From assembly GCF_009931695.1 (NCBI RefSeq), contig NZ_CP048000.1, forward strand, positions 5,412,501-5,476,500: a DNA stretch of 64,000 nt. Direction: 5' to 3'. The translations under genes and the position numbers were made by a program. Origin of the DNA: Anaerocolumna sedimenticola (lineage in GTDB: Bacteria; Bacillota; Clostridia; Lachnospirales; Lachnospiraceae). Within the stretch, counting starts at the first letter, position 1, and every line of letters starts with the position of its first letter. Of this stretch, positions 54,786-63,647 are shown piece by piece. Below the pieces are notes generated by a model. That model was not told the origin of the DNA. It did no database searches and saw nothing but the letters and a program-made list of their open reading frames with translations.

Positions 54786-55660
54786 TTAAGGTTCCATCAG
54801 ATATTTTTTTACGCCACTGAATAAATAACCTTTTGCTAAATTTCCAACATCAATTTGCTCTTTCAGTGGAACTTTACTTTCTATATGATTCAGATTATAC
54901 CCCTGTTTTATAATAATAAATTTTGCAAAACCGGGTGTCAAATTATTTCCCGGGCAGGAATAAATACAGTTAAGGCATAAATGGCACTTATGCCCAAAAT
55001 CAGGTTTCCCTTTCTTCATGGTGATATTACCTGACGGGCATAACCTGATGCATAACCCGCAGCCATTACAGCTTCCGGATACTTTAATACGGTTCCCCCA
55101 GAATCCGGCTGTTTTTTTTTCCAATTCACCGATAGATGAGAAAATTCTATCTAAAACAAAAGGTCTGGTTCTTCTCTTAACACCACTTAATACTGCATCC
55201 ACCATGTTGCTGACTTTATCCGGCAATACCTGTAAAAGCATAACAGATAAAGGTTCTTTCGTTTCCACTATCCAATTGGAGGGCATCACAATCATATTTT
55301 CATATACGACATGATAACCTTTTTTCGTTAGGCGTCTGATGCTGCTCTGTCTGCATGCCCTGTTCGGAAAAACTTCCCCGCCGCCGGAAACTGAGATAAC
55401 CACTGCTTTCCTGTTCTTCACTGTATGTGATAATTCAATACGCTTATAAACTGCTTCCGGAGCATTAAAAGCATGTACAGGAAAGATAAGAAAAAGAAGT
55501 TCATAATCTTCAGAACTATTGCATTCCCCGGCAGCTATCCTTTCCATACTTCCTTTACAGCCTTTTTCTTTTAATCTTTTATCAAAACACTCTGCAACCC
55601 TTTTGGTTCCGCCGGTGCCGGAGTAATATACAATTTTATATTTGTATTTTTATCTTTCAT
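54786..55660 (-). CDS. EFR1-family ferredoxin (flavodoxin plus 2x[4Fe-4S]), frameshifted near its start
   Basis: Redox protein. The C-terminal half binds two [4Fe-4S] clusters, with CNGCGLCIRLCPSGN and CHLCLNCIYSCPGN. The N-terminal half is flavodoxin-like. The ATG at 55660 starts MKDKNTNIK, then the frame is lost. In the next frame the FMN loop YYSGTGGTKRVAECFDKR and the rest follow. The break is at a run of four T (55634-55637, plus strand); five would read MKDKNTNIKIVYYSGTGGTKR without a gap, about 291 residues in total. So this is a one-base deletion or sequencing error, and the internal ATG at 55547 is not the true start. Confidence 0.8.
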
Positions 55661-55686
55661 AATAATACCCCATTGATTCGTTAAAC

Positions 55687-56226
55687 TTATAAAATCTCCG
55701 TAATTATTTTTTCATATAATCTGAACCACTTTAGCCCATACATCTCAAGCCCTAAATCCACCGTATCAATATACCGATAGCCGCTTTTTTCATATAAATG
55801 TATGGCTGGTTTATTCTTTTCGAATACATCTAAACGAATTGATTTTATGTGATTTTTTCTTCCACATTGCTGTGCAAAATCCATTAAACTGCTCCCGACT
55901 CCGCAATTTATATACTCCGGATGAACAACTAAGGTATGTATAACAAAAACATCCGAATAATCCGCTTCGATTTCCCATTTCACTTCATTATAAGCAGGTT
56001 CAGGCTCATGACTCAGTATTATGGAACCCACAATCTTTTCGTTGCATTTTGCCACATATAGATGTTTTCCGTTTATACCATTAACCGCATTCTCCCTTAC
56101 AGGATAAATGCCCTTTCTCCACCCCGGATAATTAACATTGGCTTCTAAATAATCATTTAAATCATCATATAACTGTGACAGCTCTTCTATATCTTTTTCC
56201 GTACCTAATTGTATCTGTAAATTCAT
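55687..56226 (-). CDS. GNAT acetyltransferase
   Basis: 179-residue N-acetyltransferase. The acetyl-CoA signature lies in VIHTLVVHPEYINCGVGSSLMDFAQQ (about 95-120), and the domain closes with NKPAIHLYEKSGYRYIDTVD. N-terminal IQLGTEKDIEELSQLYDDLNDYL is typical. AAAGGACA precedes the ATG. Substrate unknown. Confidence 0.9.
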   Translation of the reverse strand: MNLQIQLGTEKDIEELSQLYDDLNDYLEANVNYPGWRKGIYPVRENAVNGINGKHLYVAKCNEKIVGSIILSHEPEPAYNEVKWEIEADYSDVFVIHTLVVHPEYINCGVGSSLMDFAQQCGRKNHIKSIRLDVFEKNKPAIHLYEKSGYRYIDTVDLGLEMYGLKWFRLYEKIITEIL

Positions 56227-56295
56227 TATCTGTCCTTTCCCTATAAATCGGTTTGAGCTTAGCTGACAGGAAACTTTCAGGAAACTCTCTCAGGA

Positions 56296-56643
56296 TTAAT
56301 TCATAAAACTTCTGAAGACCACCTGATTTCCGTCCGGATCAAGAAATTGCATATTCCTGGCTCCCCATGGCTGTGTAGTGGGCGGCTGCAGAATATTTAT
56401 CCCCAGTTCGGTAAGTCTTTCATATTCTTTATCCACATCATCAACGGTAAAAGCGATTACTACATTTTCATTTTTATGTTCTGACACTTCTCCATTATTA
56501 TAAATTGTAAGCAAAGCACCGTCTGTCTGGATTGCCTGATGAACCGTATCCTCACAATCCGATGTTGTTTTTAATACTGCCTTATAAAATTCAGATAACC
56601 CTGGTACATTTTTCGTTAATAAACAAACTTCCGCAAAAATCAT
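56296..56643 (-). CDS. VOC-family (glyoxalase/dioxygenase-like) protein
   Basis: 115 residues from ATG 56643 (AAGGGAG upstream); the frame to 56688 adds 15 unlikely residues. One VOC domain: IFAEVCLLTKNVPGLSEFYKAVLKT, IAFTVDDVDKEYERLTELGI and the closing WGARNMQFLDPDGNQVVFRSF. Covers glyoxalase, fosfomycin and bleomycin resistance proteins among others; function not assignable. Confidence 0.9.
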   Translation of the reverse strand: MIFAEVCLLTKNVPGLSEFYKAVLKTTSDCEDTVHQAIQTDGALLTIYNNGEVSEHKNENVVIAFTVDDVDKEYERLTELGINILQPPTTQPWGARNMQFLDPDGNQVVFRSFMN

Positions 56644-56783
56644 ATAATACTCCCTTCTAATGGATTTTAACTTTACTTTTAGATTCATTGATCAAATACA
56701 AAACTTACCAATTTATTTTAAATATAATAGATATCTGCAGGAACCGCAAGATAAATATAAAAATTTTTATGAAATTATGAAAA

Positions 56784-56811
56784 GCTGCTGCAATTTAATT
56801 TTTGCAACAGC
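56784..56811 (-). terminator. Hairpin after the endonuclease/phosphatase gene
   Basis: Arms GCTGTTGCAA / TTGCAGCAGC, nine of ten paired, followed by TTTTCATAATTTC on the minus strand. Confidence 0.65.
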
Positions 56812-56819
56812 CGCTTAAA

Positions 56820-57578
56820 TTATAGTATATTTATATCTGCGCATACCGGATAATGATCGGATAGATATACCCCGTCTTTGCAATCTGTCCATACACCGAT
56901 GTGATTACAGTGGAAATTATCCTGAGCAATGATATAATCTATTTTTTCTGCTTCTTTTAACCGTCCATAATCGTGGAAAGTGCCTTTTATACCGGCTGTT
57001 AAATCTACCAGGTGAGGATAGTCATGTAAAAGTTTTAACTCCTTAGAATCGGGTAAAGCATTAAAGTCACCCACTAAGATAGCCGGTGCTGTTATAAAGG
57101 TTTCTTCCCTTTCCATCTTTTCTAAAATCTGACCAAGGCCAGACTTTCTTGCTTCACTTCCGATATGATCCAAATGCGTATTATAAACACGGAATATTTC
57201 TTTCGTCACCATATTCTGAAATAATGCCATTGTGCATACCCTTGGACATATACTTTGATTCTCGTAACGGGAACCCGGTACTTTCGGAGTTTCCGACAGC
57301 CAGAATACTTCCATATGCAGCAAATTAAATTTACTTTTATTAAATACTATGCTTGTTTGTTCATCTTCCAGCTTTTCATCTCTGCCGCAGCCAATCACAT
57401 AATAATCGGCAAAACTTTCTTTCAGCCATTTTGCAACATGGGGTAATACTTCTTGAAAGCAGATAATGTCCGGATTTTCTTTTTTAATTTTCTCTGAAAT
57501 CAACGATTTTCTGAAACTAAAGTTGTTGACTCCGTCCTGTTCATAATCACAGCGGATGTTAAAGGTAACTAATTTCAT
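56820..57578 (-). CDS. Endonuclease/exonuclease/phosphatase-family protein
   Basis: 252-residue DNase I-like metallo-phosphoesterase. Metal and catalytic motifs in order: TFNIRCD, DIICFQEV, YNTHLDHIGSEARKSG, VGDFNALPDS and the terminal LSDHYPVCADI. No signal peptide. Could act on nucleic acid, phospholipid or sugar phosphate; not assignable. Confidence 0.92.
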   Translation of the reverse strand: MKLVTFNIRCDYEQDGVNNFSFRKSLISEKIKKENPDIICFQEVLPHVAKWLKESFADYYVIGCGRDEKLEDEQTSIVFNKSKFNLLHMEVFWLSETPKVPGSRYENQSICPRVCTMALFQNMVTKEIFRVYNTHLDHIGSEARKSGLGQILEKMEREETFITAPAILVGDFNALPDSKELKLLHDYPHLVDLTAGIKGTFHDYGRLKEAEKIDYIIAQDNFHCNHIGVWTDCKDGVYLSDHYPVCADINIL

Positions 57579-57679
57579 TGTTTTCTTCTCCTTTATGCAT
57601 TATATTCTCAGATAATTATGATGTAATAAACTAAAACTGCATCAGTAACGCATTTATCTGATATTATTTTCTTTTGTTC

Positions 57680-59368
57680 TTATACAATGTCCCCAAATAC
57701 ATTCTCCTCCAATATTCCAAATCCCCAGTTCTGATTCGGATAATTCATGGAACTGTCTCTTCTGGCACTGCTTGTTAAGATATATCTGATGAAGGTACAG
57801 TCCATGTTGGGCAGATTATTCTCTACAACTCCCCACTCCATTAATCTTGCGGCAATCCCTGCTGCATAGGCACATGCCATACTTGTACCGGTGAAATAAG
57901 CAAACTGGTCAATACCGGTAGGGATAACCATATTGACACCTGGTGCAGTTATATCCGGCTTCGGTTCATTTGTTTTCGTAAAACCTCTGCTGGAATAATA
58001 ATATAATTCAAGAACCACCGGATTATATGCTGTCACTGTTATTATATTAACTGTATTTGCCGGTATGGAAAGTGTTGTATTGATATCCGGATTCATAAAA
58101 TATATATTTCTTAAAAACTGATGCAAAGGTAACCAGATATGAAAACGGTTTACTAAATCATGAGAGCCTGAAACCTGAAAGCTCCAAACTCCCTGAGCAG
58201 CATTTTGAAACCGGAATAAAATTAATTGTGAACCTGCAAAAGGTTCCTGTAAGCGGTTATCAATATAAATGACTGTATCATTATAATAAACAGGTATCGT
58301 ATTTAATTGTTTATAGCTACGGGAAACGTGATAGACAAAATCACCATTTGGGGCAAAAATATCAACCGCTAACAGATTAGGCGGATACCCCCATAACTCC
58401 ATTGAAAAATTCTCATTTTCTGAACCTATATTTAATTCCGCTATATTATATATGTTGGGTGAACCAATTTCACCATAATAATGCCCATAACGATTTCCTT
58501 CATCCCCGGCTGCAACTATAACAGCAACCCCGGGTAATTCTCCGACCTCAGATATATATCTGCTTATAAAATCTTCGCCTATATGAGAGCCCTGATTACA
58601 GCCCAATCCAACAGCAATTACTATTGGACGATGTAAACTCTTAGCGACCTGCAGCAGATACTTAATACCCATCATTACATCATTTTCCTGGTAGCATAAA
58701 GCTTCTTCAGATATACCAAAAAATTCTTTCAGATAAGGCTTGGCAGGTTTCAGTTTTACGGCAACTATTTCTGCTTTTGGTGCCGTTCCTGAAAAACTGA
58801 ACTGATTACTATTAAAACCGGCAGCAACTGCGGCCATTGCTGTTCCCTGGCCGTTTATCTCCGTACTTGGTACAATTGATAATGGATCTTTCGACTGAAG
58901 TGCCAGATTAATCTCTTCCCTGCCATATTCAGTTCCATAATAAAAATCTGCAGGATACCTGTCAGGGCTTTCAATGGTCTGATCCCATATTGACACTATC
59001 CTGGTTGTATTATTGTCATATTGAAATGCTTTATTACGGTATTCTATTCCTCCGTCGACAAATCCGATCAGAACTCCCTCTCCATCATAATCATAAGCGG
59101 GTAAGTTTTGTATATAATAATTACCATCCAGTTCAGTTGCCCGCTCGAACATTAACCCATAACACTTTGGAATGGAAGCATAACCATATTTATATACGGC
59201 ATTATAAGTCATTTCGCTTACAGGTATATTCAAAACTGCATACCGTTGGTTTATAATATTATAGGATGCATTGGGATATTGAGCTAATATTCCCATATCA
59301 TAATTATAATCAATAATTAAATCAGCATATTCATCACTGGTTATTTTAAATCGCTCAGACTCAGTCAT
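57680..59368 (-). CDS. S8-family subtilase-like protein, predicted catalytically inactive
   Basis: 562-residue protein with the S8 domain and the long insertion typical of Clostridia subtilases related to Csp proteases. Asp105 (FVDGGIEY) and Ser496 (GTSMACAYAAG) of the triad are present. The His motif normally GHGT reads INGQGTA with Gln174, and the oxyanion Asn of AAGNEG is Asp289 (AAGDEGN). The codon for Gln174 is CAG, not a one-base change seen at an ambiguous site. There is no signal peptide. Likely a pseudoprotease like CspA/CspC of Clostridioides difficile, which work as germination regulators; here the role is unknown. Confidence 0.85.
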   Translation of the reverse strand: MTESERFKITSDEYADLIIDYNYDMGILAQYPNASYNIINQRYAVLNIPVSEMTYNAVYKYGYASIPKCYGLMFERATELDGNYYIQNLPAYDYDGEGVLIGFVDGGIEYRNKAFQYDNNTTRIVSIWDQTIESPDRYPADFYYGTEYGREEINLALQSKDPLSIVPSTEINGQGTAMAAVAAGFNSNQFSFSGTAPKAEIVAVKLKPAKPYLKEFFGISEEALCYQENDVMMGIKYLLQVAKSLHRPIVIAVGLGCNQGSHIGEDFISRYISEVGELPGVAVIVAAGDEGNRYGHYYGEIGSPNIYNIAELNIGSENENFSMELWGYPPNLLAVDIFAPNGDFVYHVSRSYKQLNTIPVYYNDTVIYIDNRLQEPFAGSQLILFRFQNAAQGVWSFQVSGSHDLVNRFHIWLPLHQFLRNIYFMNPDINTTLSIPANTVNIITVTAYNPVVLELYYYSSRGFTKTNEPKPDITAPGVNMVIPTGIDQFAYFTGTSMACAYAAGIAARLMEWGVVENNLPNMDCTFIRYILTSSARRDSSMNYPNQNWGFGILEENVFGDIV

Positions 59369-59568
59369 AGTTATTCTATTCTCGAAATATCAGTTTGTTA
59401 ATTCTATGAATTTTGTTATATAATGATGACTAAATCAGTCCATTCTCTTTTGTTATGTAATCACACCCCGTACTGCTTTTCCGTAACCGTCCATTGGAAA
59501 TATCAAACCTCCAAAAACAGTAATCGGATTCACACAGTACCGGCAGAATCATAAGTTCGGATACCGCT

Positions 59569-60402
59569 TCAGTATGGAAGATCGGACTTGTTACCAGCTT
59601 TTAAAAAGTTTAATATCAGCTTATTCACCACTTCCGGTTTATCCTGATTGGAATTATGACCGGCATCTTCAACCATATGAAACGTACAATTGGAATCACT
59701 TTGCGCCCAGGTTTTCATTACCTTTTTAATGTTACCTAATTGGTCTTCCTCACCGCAAAGTAATAATACCGGATGCCGGAATCTAAACTCTATATCCTCC
59801 TTTAGACAGCCGGTTAATGACATCATAACATCAATAAAAGTCTCTTTTTCCAACCGGCTAAAGCACGCTTTTACATACTCCTTTACGTAATCTGTCGTTC
59901 CGCAGGCTTCGCTGCTTTGTTTGATCAATTGCTTCCAGGGGTAACAGTGGAACAGAAAATTGGAACATTTCAATAAACATTTTTCCACCATTGTTAATTT
60001 ACCTGTATTTTTTGTACAATCTATCAAAATTAACTTTGTTATGTATTCCGGATAATTATAAGCAATTTCCTGGGCCAGATTACCTCCCATGGACTGCCCT
60101 ATCAGAACAGCCTCATCGATCCCGTAGATTTTATATAATCTTTTCATGTCGCTTACCATATCTTCAAAGCGGAATTTCTGCCCTTTTTTTAGTTTTGAAA
60201 GACCATGGCCTCGGGCATCCCAGGTGATTAAATGATAGGCAGAATCAAATATTTTATATTGTTCCTTGAACATTTCATGATCGATACCTGCGCCGTGTAA
60301 GAAAATAACCCACTTATTCTCGGATCCCTTTTGGTACCAATAATGAATTTCACAGTTAAGATTCTGGAATGTTAAATGCTCAAAATTATTCCCATCTCTC
60401 AT
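59569..60402 (-). CDS. Alpha/beta-hydrolase
   Basis: 277 residues. Oxyanion motif HGAGIDHEMF near residue 36, nucleophile elbow IGQSMGG with Ser near 103, acid in CGEEDQLGNI near 216 and His in VEDAGHNSNQDKP near 249, the full catalytic set. ATG 60402 has GGAAAGG upstream. Looks like a small esterase or lipase-like enzyme; no specific class assigned. Confidence 0.92.
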   Translation of the reverse strand: MRDGNNFEHLTFQNLNCEIHYWYQKGSENKWVIFLHGAGIDHEMFKEQYKIFDSAYHLITWDARGHGLSKLKKGQKFRFEDMVSDMKRLYKIYGIDEAVLIGQSMGGNLAQEIAYNYPEYITKLILIDCTKNTGKLTMVEKCLLKCSNFLFHCYPWKQLIKQSSEACGTTDYVKEYVKACFSRLEKETFIDVMMSLTGCLKEDIEFRFRHPVLLLCGEEDQLGNIKKVMKTWAQSDSNCTFHMVEDAGHNSNQDKPEVVNKLILNFLKAGNKSDLPY

Positions 60403-60561
60403 AATTTACACACCTTTCCTCCGGTTTACTATCATAAAGCCCTGATGGACATAAAAATATTTAAATATAGTGTTTAAAAAAATTTTTAAATAAAACAATA
60501 TTTTAATACTATTTTACAAGCATTTACTATATATTTATACAAAAACTTCTGGAGCATTCCA

Positions 60562-61266
60562 TTGAATAAATTCAGTAAAATAATTATAGTATTGGTTGGT
60601 GCAATCTTATTTACAGTTTTTATTTATTTTCTATATCACATAGCCGATAATCAAATGACCAGCGTACCTTTACTTATTATGGCAGGGATTTTTTTGTATA
60701 TATTAATTTTAAGTATATTATTTTTATTTATTAATACGGATTATAAAACTTCAAGCAATGAAGTAAGTGATTATTATGCCGCATTACGTCAGTCTCTCAT
60801 TATAAACAATTATCAACTGACAAAGAGTGAAAGCAAAGAATCCGGTACTCAAGCCGCTACAGATATTTTAGAACTCATGTCAATCAATATGGCTGAAATT
60901 AAAGAGTATTATGTATTAAGTAAAAACATGGCTAAAAGTTCCTTTAAACTCTCCGTATCCATGTGTTTACTGGGTTTTACGTTGATCACTTCCTCCATAA
61001 TTTTCATATTTGCAATGGATATTACCATTGGCTCCGCTATCATACCGGCAATTGGAGGTGTTATAGTAGAAGTAGTTGCAGGTACTTCTCTTTTTGTTTA
61101 CAGGCAATCATTAGAACAATTAAATAAATATTATGAAGCTTTACACGAAAATGAACGTTTTCTTTCCGTTGTTAATATCACAGATAAAATATCTCCGGAA
61201 AAAAAAGATGATGTCTATCAGGAGATAATCAAAAGCCAGTTAAACTATAAAGATATGATTAGTTAA
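60562..61266 (+). CDS. Membrane protein with TRADD-N-associated-type transmembrane domain
   Basis: 234 residues, start TTG (60562) with GGAG seven bases before. Two N-terminal membrane segments (about 5-25 and 36-58), a cytosolic helical stretch (60-115), two further membrane segments (about 135-155 and 157-180) and a charged C-terminal helix. The part from NMAEIKEYYVLSKNMAKSSFKLSVSM to VEVVAGTSLFVYRQSLEQLNKYYEALHENERFL closely resembles the small TRADD-N-associated membrane domain found next to signalling and conflict-system domains. No effector domain is fused here. Stands alone between divergent and convergent neighbours. Confidence 0.65.
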   Translation: MNKFSKIIIVLVGAILFTVFIYFLYHIADNQMTSVPLLIMAGIFLYILILSILFLFINTDYKTSSNEVSDYYAALRQSLIINNYQLTKSESKESGTQAATDILELMSINMAEIKEYYVLSKNMAKSSFKLSVSMCLLGFTLITSSIIFIFAMDITIGSAIIPAIGGVIVEVVAGTSLFVYRQSLEQLNKYYEALHENERFLSVVNITDKISPEKKDDVYQEIIKSQLNYKDMIS

Positions 61267-61277
61267 TAATGGGGATT

Positions 61278-61316
61278 ACTGCATTCAATTTAAAATCATT
61301 AAATGAATGCAGTTTC
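61278..61316. terminator. Bidirectional terminator
   Basis: Stem ACTGCATTCA / TGAATGCAGT between convergent genes, overlapping the 3' end of the acetyltransferase gene. Confidence 0.75.
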
Positions 61317-61862
61317 TTCCCATTGTGCTTTGGTTATTCCGTAATGAACCACATCATGGAATTTCCCTTTTATTTTAACTTCTTCTATAGCCACTCCTTC
61401 CAATCTCATCCCGTTCTTCTTCATAACCCTGCCGGAGCCTTCATTTCCCATATAATGAGTTGCTTCCACACGGTTTAATTCCAGCTTTGTAAAGCAGAAA
61501 TTTAAAATGGTAGTTAAAGCCTCCGTCATATACCCATGATTCCAATAATTACGATTAAGTACATATCCAAAACTTGCTTTTTCGTGTTGAGGTTCGATAC
61601 GAATATCAATACATCCAATACATAAGTCATTTTCCTTTAATGCAACAGCATATACTCCGGGTTTAGAATAGTATGCCATAATGACTCTTTCTGCTGCATT
61701 CGGGTCGGTTATTCCGGTCCAAACAAGGTACTTTAACGTCTGACTATCACTTCCGTAAGCTAAAACTGCTTCTTTATCTTTGATGTTAAATTTTCTGAGT
61801 AATAAACGATTGGTTTCTAATTCTGTATTTTTTCTTATTATCTCGTTATAATTACTTTTCAT
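61299..61862 (-). CDS. RimJ/RimL-type GNAT acetyltransferase
   Basis: 187 residues with the pattern LETNRLLLRKFNIKDKEAV at the N-terminus, SFGYVLNRNYWNHGYMTEALTTILNFCF (acetyl-CoA loop) and EATHYMGNEGSGRVMKKNGMRLEG near the end. Typical of ribosomal-protein or small-molecule N-acetyltransferases. Substrate unknown. Confidence 0.92.
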   Translation of the reverse strand: MKSNYNEIIRKNTELETNRLLLRKFNIKDKEAVLAYGSDSQTLKYLVWTGITDPNAAERVIMAYYSKPGVYAVALKENDLCIGCIDIRIEPQHEKASFGYVLNRNYWNHGYMTEALTTILNFCFTKLELNRVEATHYMGNEGSGRVMKKNGMRLEGVAIEEVKIKGKFHDVVHYGITKAQWEETAFI

Positions 61863-62002
61863 TAAATCACCTGATATGATAACCTTTCCTTTAAAGCCAA
61901 AAATCTTATTCTTAGATTATCTGACTTCCTGATTAAATTAATAATAATACATATTTTGGTAATTATCAATCCTAATAAAGTCTTTTTCAGTTAATCTTAA
62001 TA

Positions 62003-62042
62003 ATGCACTCTTAATACAGCTTTAACTGTACCAAGAGTGCAT
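62003..62042. repeat. Orphan perfect hairpin
   Basis: 10-bp arms ATGCACTCTT / AAGAGTGCAT with an inner TACAG/CTGTA stem. It lies in the 400-base gap between two minus-strand genes, not directly after either. Confidence 0.45.
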
Positions 62043-62075
62043 TTATATGTAATATTCTTTTTAATCTGAGATAAG

Positions 62076-62203
62076 AAAAAGTCTGACTTGTCAGACTCTG
62101 GTGCTGACACGCTGTCATTTTAGTGACAATTTCATCTTAAGCGTCATGCCCATCCCCCGGAGGGTTTTATCTCATAGGACGAACTTTCCTATGGGATAAA
62201 AAA
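62076..62203. repeat. Dispersed composite repeat, family D, full copy
   Basis: Module 1 GTCTGACTTGTCAGAC and TGTCATTTTAGTGACA, then module 2 GCGTCATGCCCATCCCCCGGAGGG, then TTTATCTCATAGGA ... TTTCCTATGGGATAAA. Same order as at 22028. It directly precedes the terminator of the YvyF-like gene as seen from the plus strand. Confidence 0.7.
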
Positions 62204-62229
62204 ACTACCGACTTTATCCGTAGGTAGTT
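62197..62229 (-). terminator. Terminator of the YvyF-like gene
   Basis: Stem AACTACCTACGG / CGGTAGTT with seven T on the minus strand. Confidence 0.8.
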
Positions 62230-62261
62230 CTGGTTCCCCTTATTATATTGTAATATACCTG

Positions 62262-62693
62262 TTATGTACGGTCTAAGAATCTCATTCTACCCTGGTTTGG
62301 ATTTTTCGGTTTTTCTCCAATTTGAAAATCATCGATGTTCATTTCATGCCGCATTTCATTACTTAATGAATCTGCACATTCCCGGCAAAGTCTTCCAAAC
62401 TTTATATTGGTTCCACAAATTTCACAATTTAAAAAAATAACTGAACCATCTGGAATAACCAGTCTTCCGTCTTTTAAATAGCTTTTAATTCTGGCTATTT
62501 TAACTCCTGTTTCCTTTGATACCTGCATGATTGTTGCTGAAAGATTTTCATAGATATAATCTTTGACAATTTCAAATTCCGCCTCGTCTTCTGCTTTACA
62601 GGCTGCACAAATGCATTTGCCAACCCCTGTAAACAGAAACATTTTCCCGCATCTTTTACATTCCCGGATTTCTCCACTCTTATTCAGATCCAT
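62262..62693 (-). CDS. YvyF-like flagellar-operon zinc-binding protein
   Basis: 143 residues with two Cys clusters: CKRCGKMF ... CAAC near residues 12-32 and CEICGTNIKFGRLCREC near 90-106. Between them is VKDYIYENLSATIMQVSKETGVKIARIKSYLKDGRL, a MerR-like helix-turn-helix with a start-of-domain match to TIGR03826/YvyF. In bacilli the gene lies next to flagellar anti-sigma FlgM, but no flagellar gene is adjacent here. Function unknown. Confidence 0.8.
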   Translation of the reverse strand: MDLNKSGEIRECKRCGKMFLFTGVGKCICAACKAEDEAEFEIVKDYIYENLSATIMQVSKETGVKIARIKSYLKDGRLVIPDGSVIFLNCEICGTNIKFGRLCRECADSLSNEMRHEMNIDDFQIGEKPKNPNQGRMRFLDRT

Positions 62694-62865
62694 AAAGTCA
62701 CCACTCTCTTAGGCCATTAGTCATAGAATCAATTTGGCAAATAATATATTATGTCCTAAATATTGTTAAATTACTTTTCAATTATATATTCTGTATGAAA
62801 TGTTTGTCAAACGATTTATTATTATTCAAGCAAAAAAAAGCCAGATTTCCTATAAACATAACAAT

Positions 62866-62910
62866 AAGTCCGGGTTTGCCAGACTCCGGGGCTGACATAC
62901 AGTTATTTCA
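62866..62910. repeat. Dispersed composite repeat, family D, module 1 fragment
   Basis: AAGTCCGGGTTTGCCAGACT followed by GGGGCTGACATACAGTTATTTCA, close to module 1 at 22031 and 62081. Overlaps the 3' end of the MBL-fold gene by a few bases. Confidence 0.6.
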
Positions 62911-63502
62911 TTAATATAATTCCTGTACCGGCTTCTACAATAAGACGGTTAGCAGCTTTAAATTGTTCTGCACAAAGGCGGTCAAATAGCTGACCCGGTT
63001 TCATGTGGATGGGTATTACATGTTTAGCTCCTATAATTTCAGCACATTTTGTGGCTTCCTCAGGATTCATATTATAAATACCGTCAATAGGCAGTACCGC
63101 ATAATCTAATTGATACGCAGGTATCTTATCAGCCATAAAGTCAGTAACGGACGTATCACCGGAAGCATAAAAGGAAATGGAATCAAAACGTAAGATATAC
63201 CCTACGCACTCGGATCTGCTGTGATTACGATTGTAGGCAGGTACGGATTCAATCTCCACATCCTTTATGGTAAATTTATGATAAATTCCGCCCTCTAAGG
63301 CTTCCTGATCCGTTATAATGGTACATTCCTCTTTTTTAGCTGCCAGTTCAATACGGTTGTGGTCACCGTGTTCATGGGTTACCAATATTATATCTGCCGC
63401 CAGATTATAACCTCCACCGGCATAAGGGTCAACATAAATTACAGTTCCTTTATCGGTTGTAAGGCGAAAACTTCCATGCCCTTGAAAATAAAATTCAGCC
63501 AT
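62903..63502 (-). CDS. Metallo-beta-lactamase-fold hydrolase (UPF0173-like)
   Basis: 199 residues. The metal motif THEHGDHNR near residue 44 and later YASGDTSVTDFMADKIPAYQLDYAVLPIDG and HVIPIHMKPG near 170 define the MBL fold of the YtkL/UPF0173 branch. No signal peptide. Substrate unknown. Confidence 0.9.
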   Translation of the reverse strand: MAEFYFQGHGSFRLTTDKGTVIYVDPYAGGGYNLAADIILVTHEHGDHNRIELAAKKEECTIITDQEALEGGIYHKFTIKDVEIESVPAYNRNHSRSECVGYILRFDSISFYASGDTSVTDFMADKIPAYQLDYAVLPIDGIYNMNPEEATKCAEIIGAKHVIPIHMKPGQLFDRLCAEQFKAANRLIVEAGTGIILMK

Positions 63503-63647
63503 ATTATATTCCTTTCACCACTATTTTCTCAGATGTTGGTAAAATGCATTATTGACATTTCCAGTCCCTAATATTCAAGACATAACTTATTCCGTCTATT
63601 ATAGCACGAAAGTTAATTTTTGTAAATCGGCGGCAACTTATAATACA

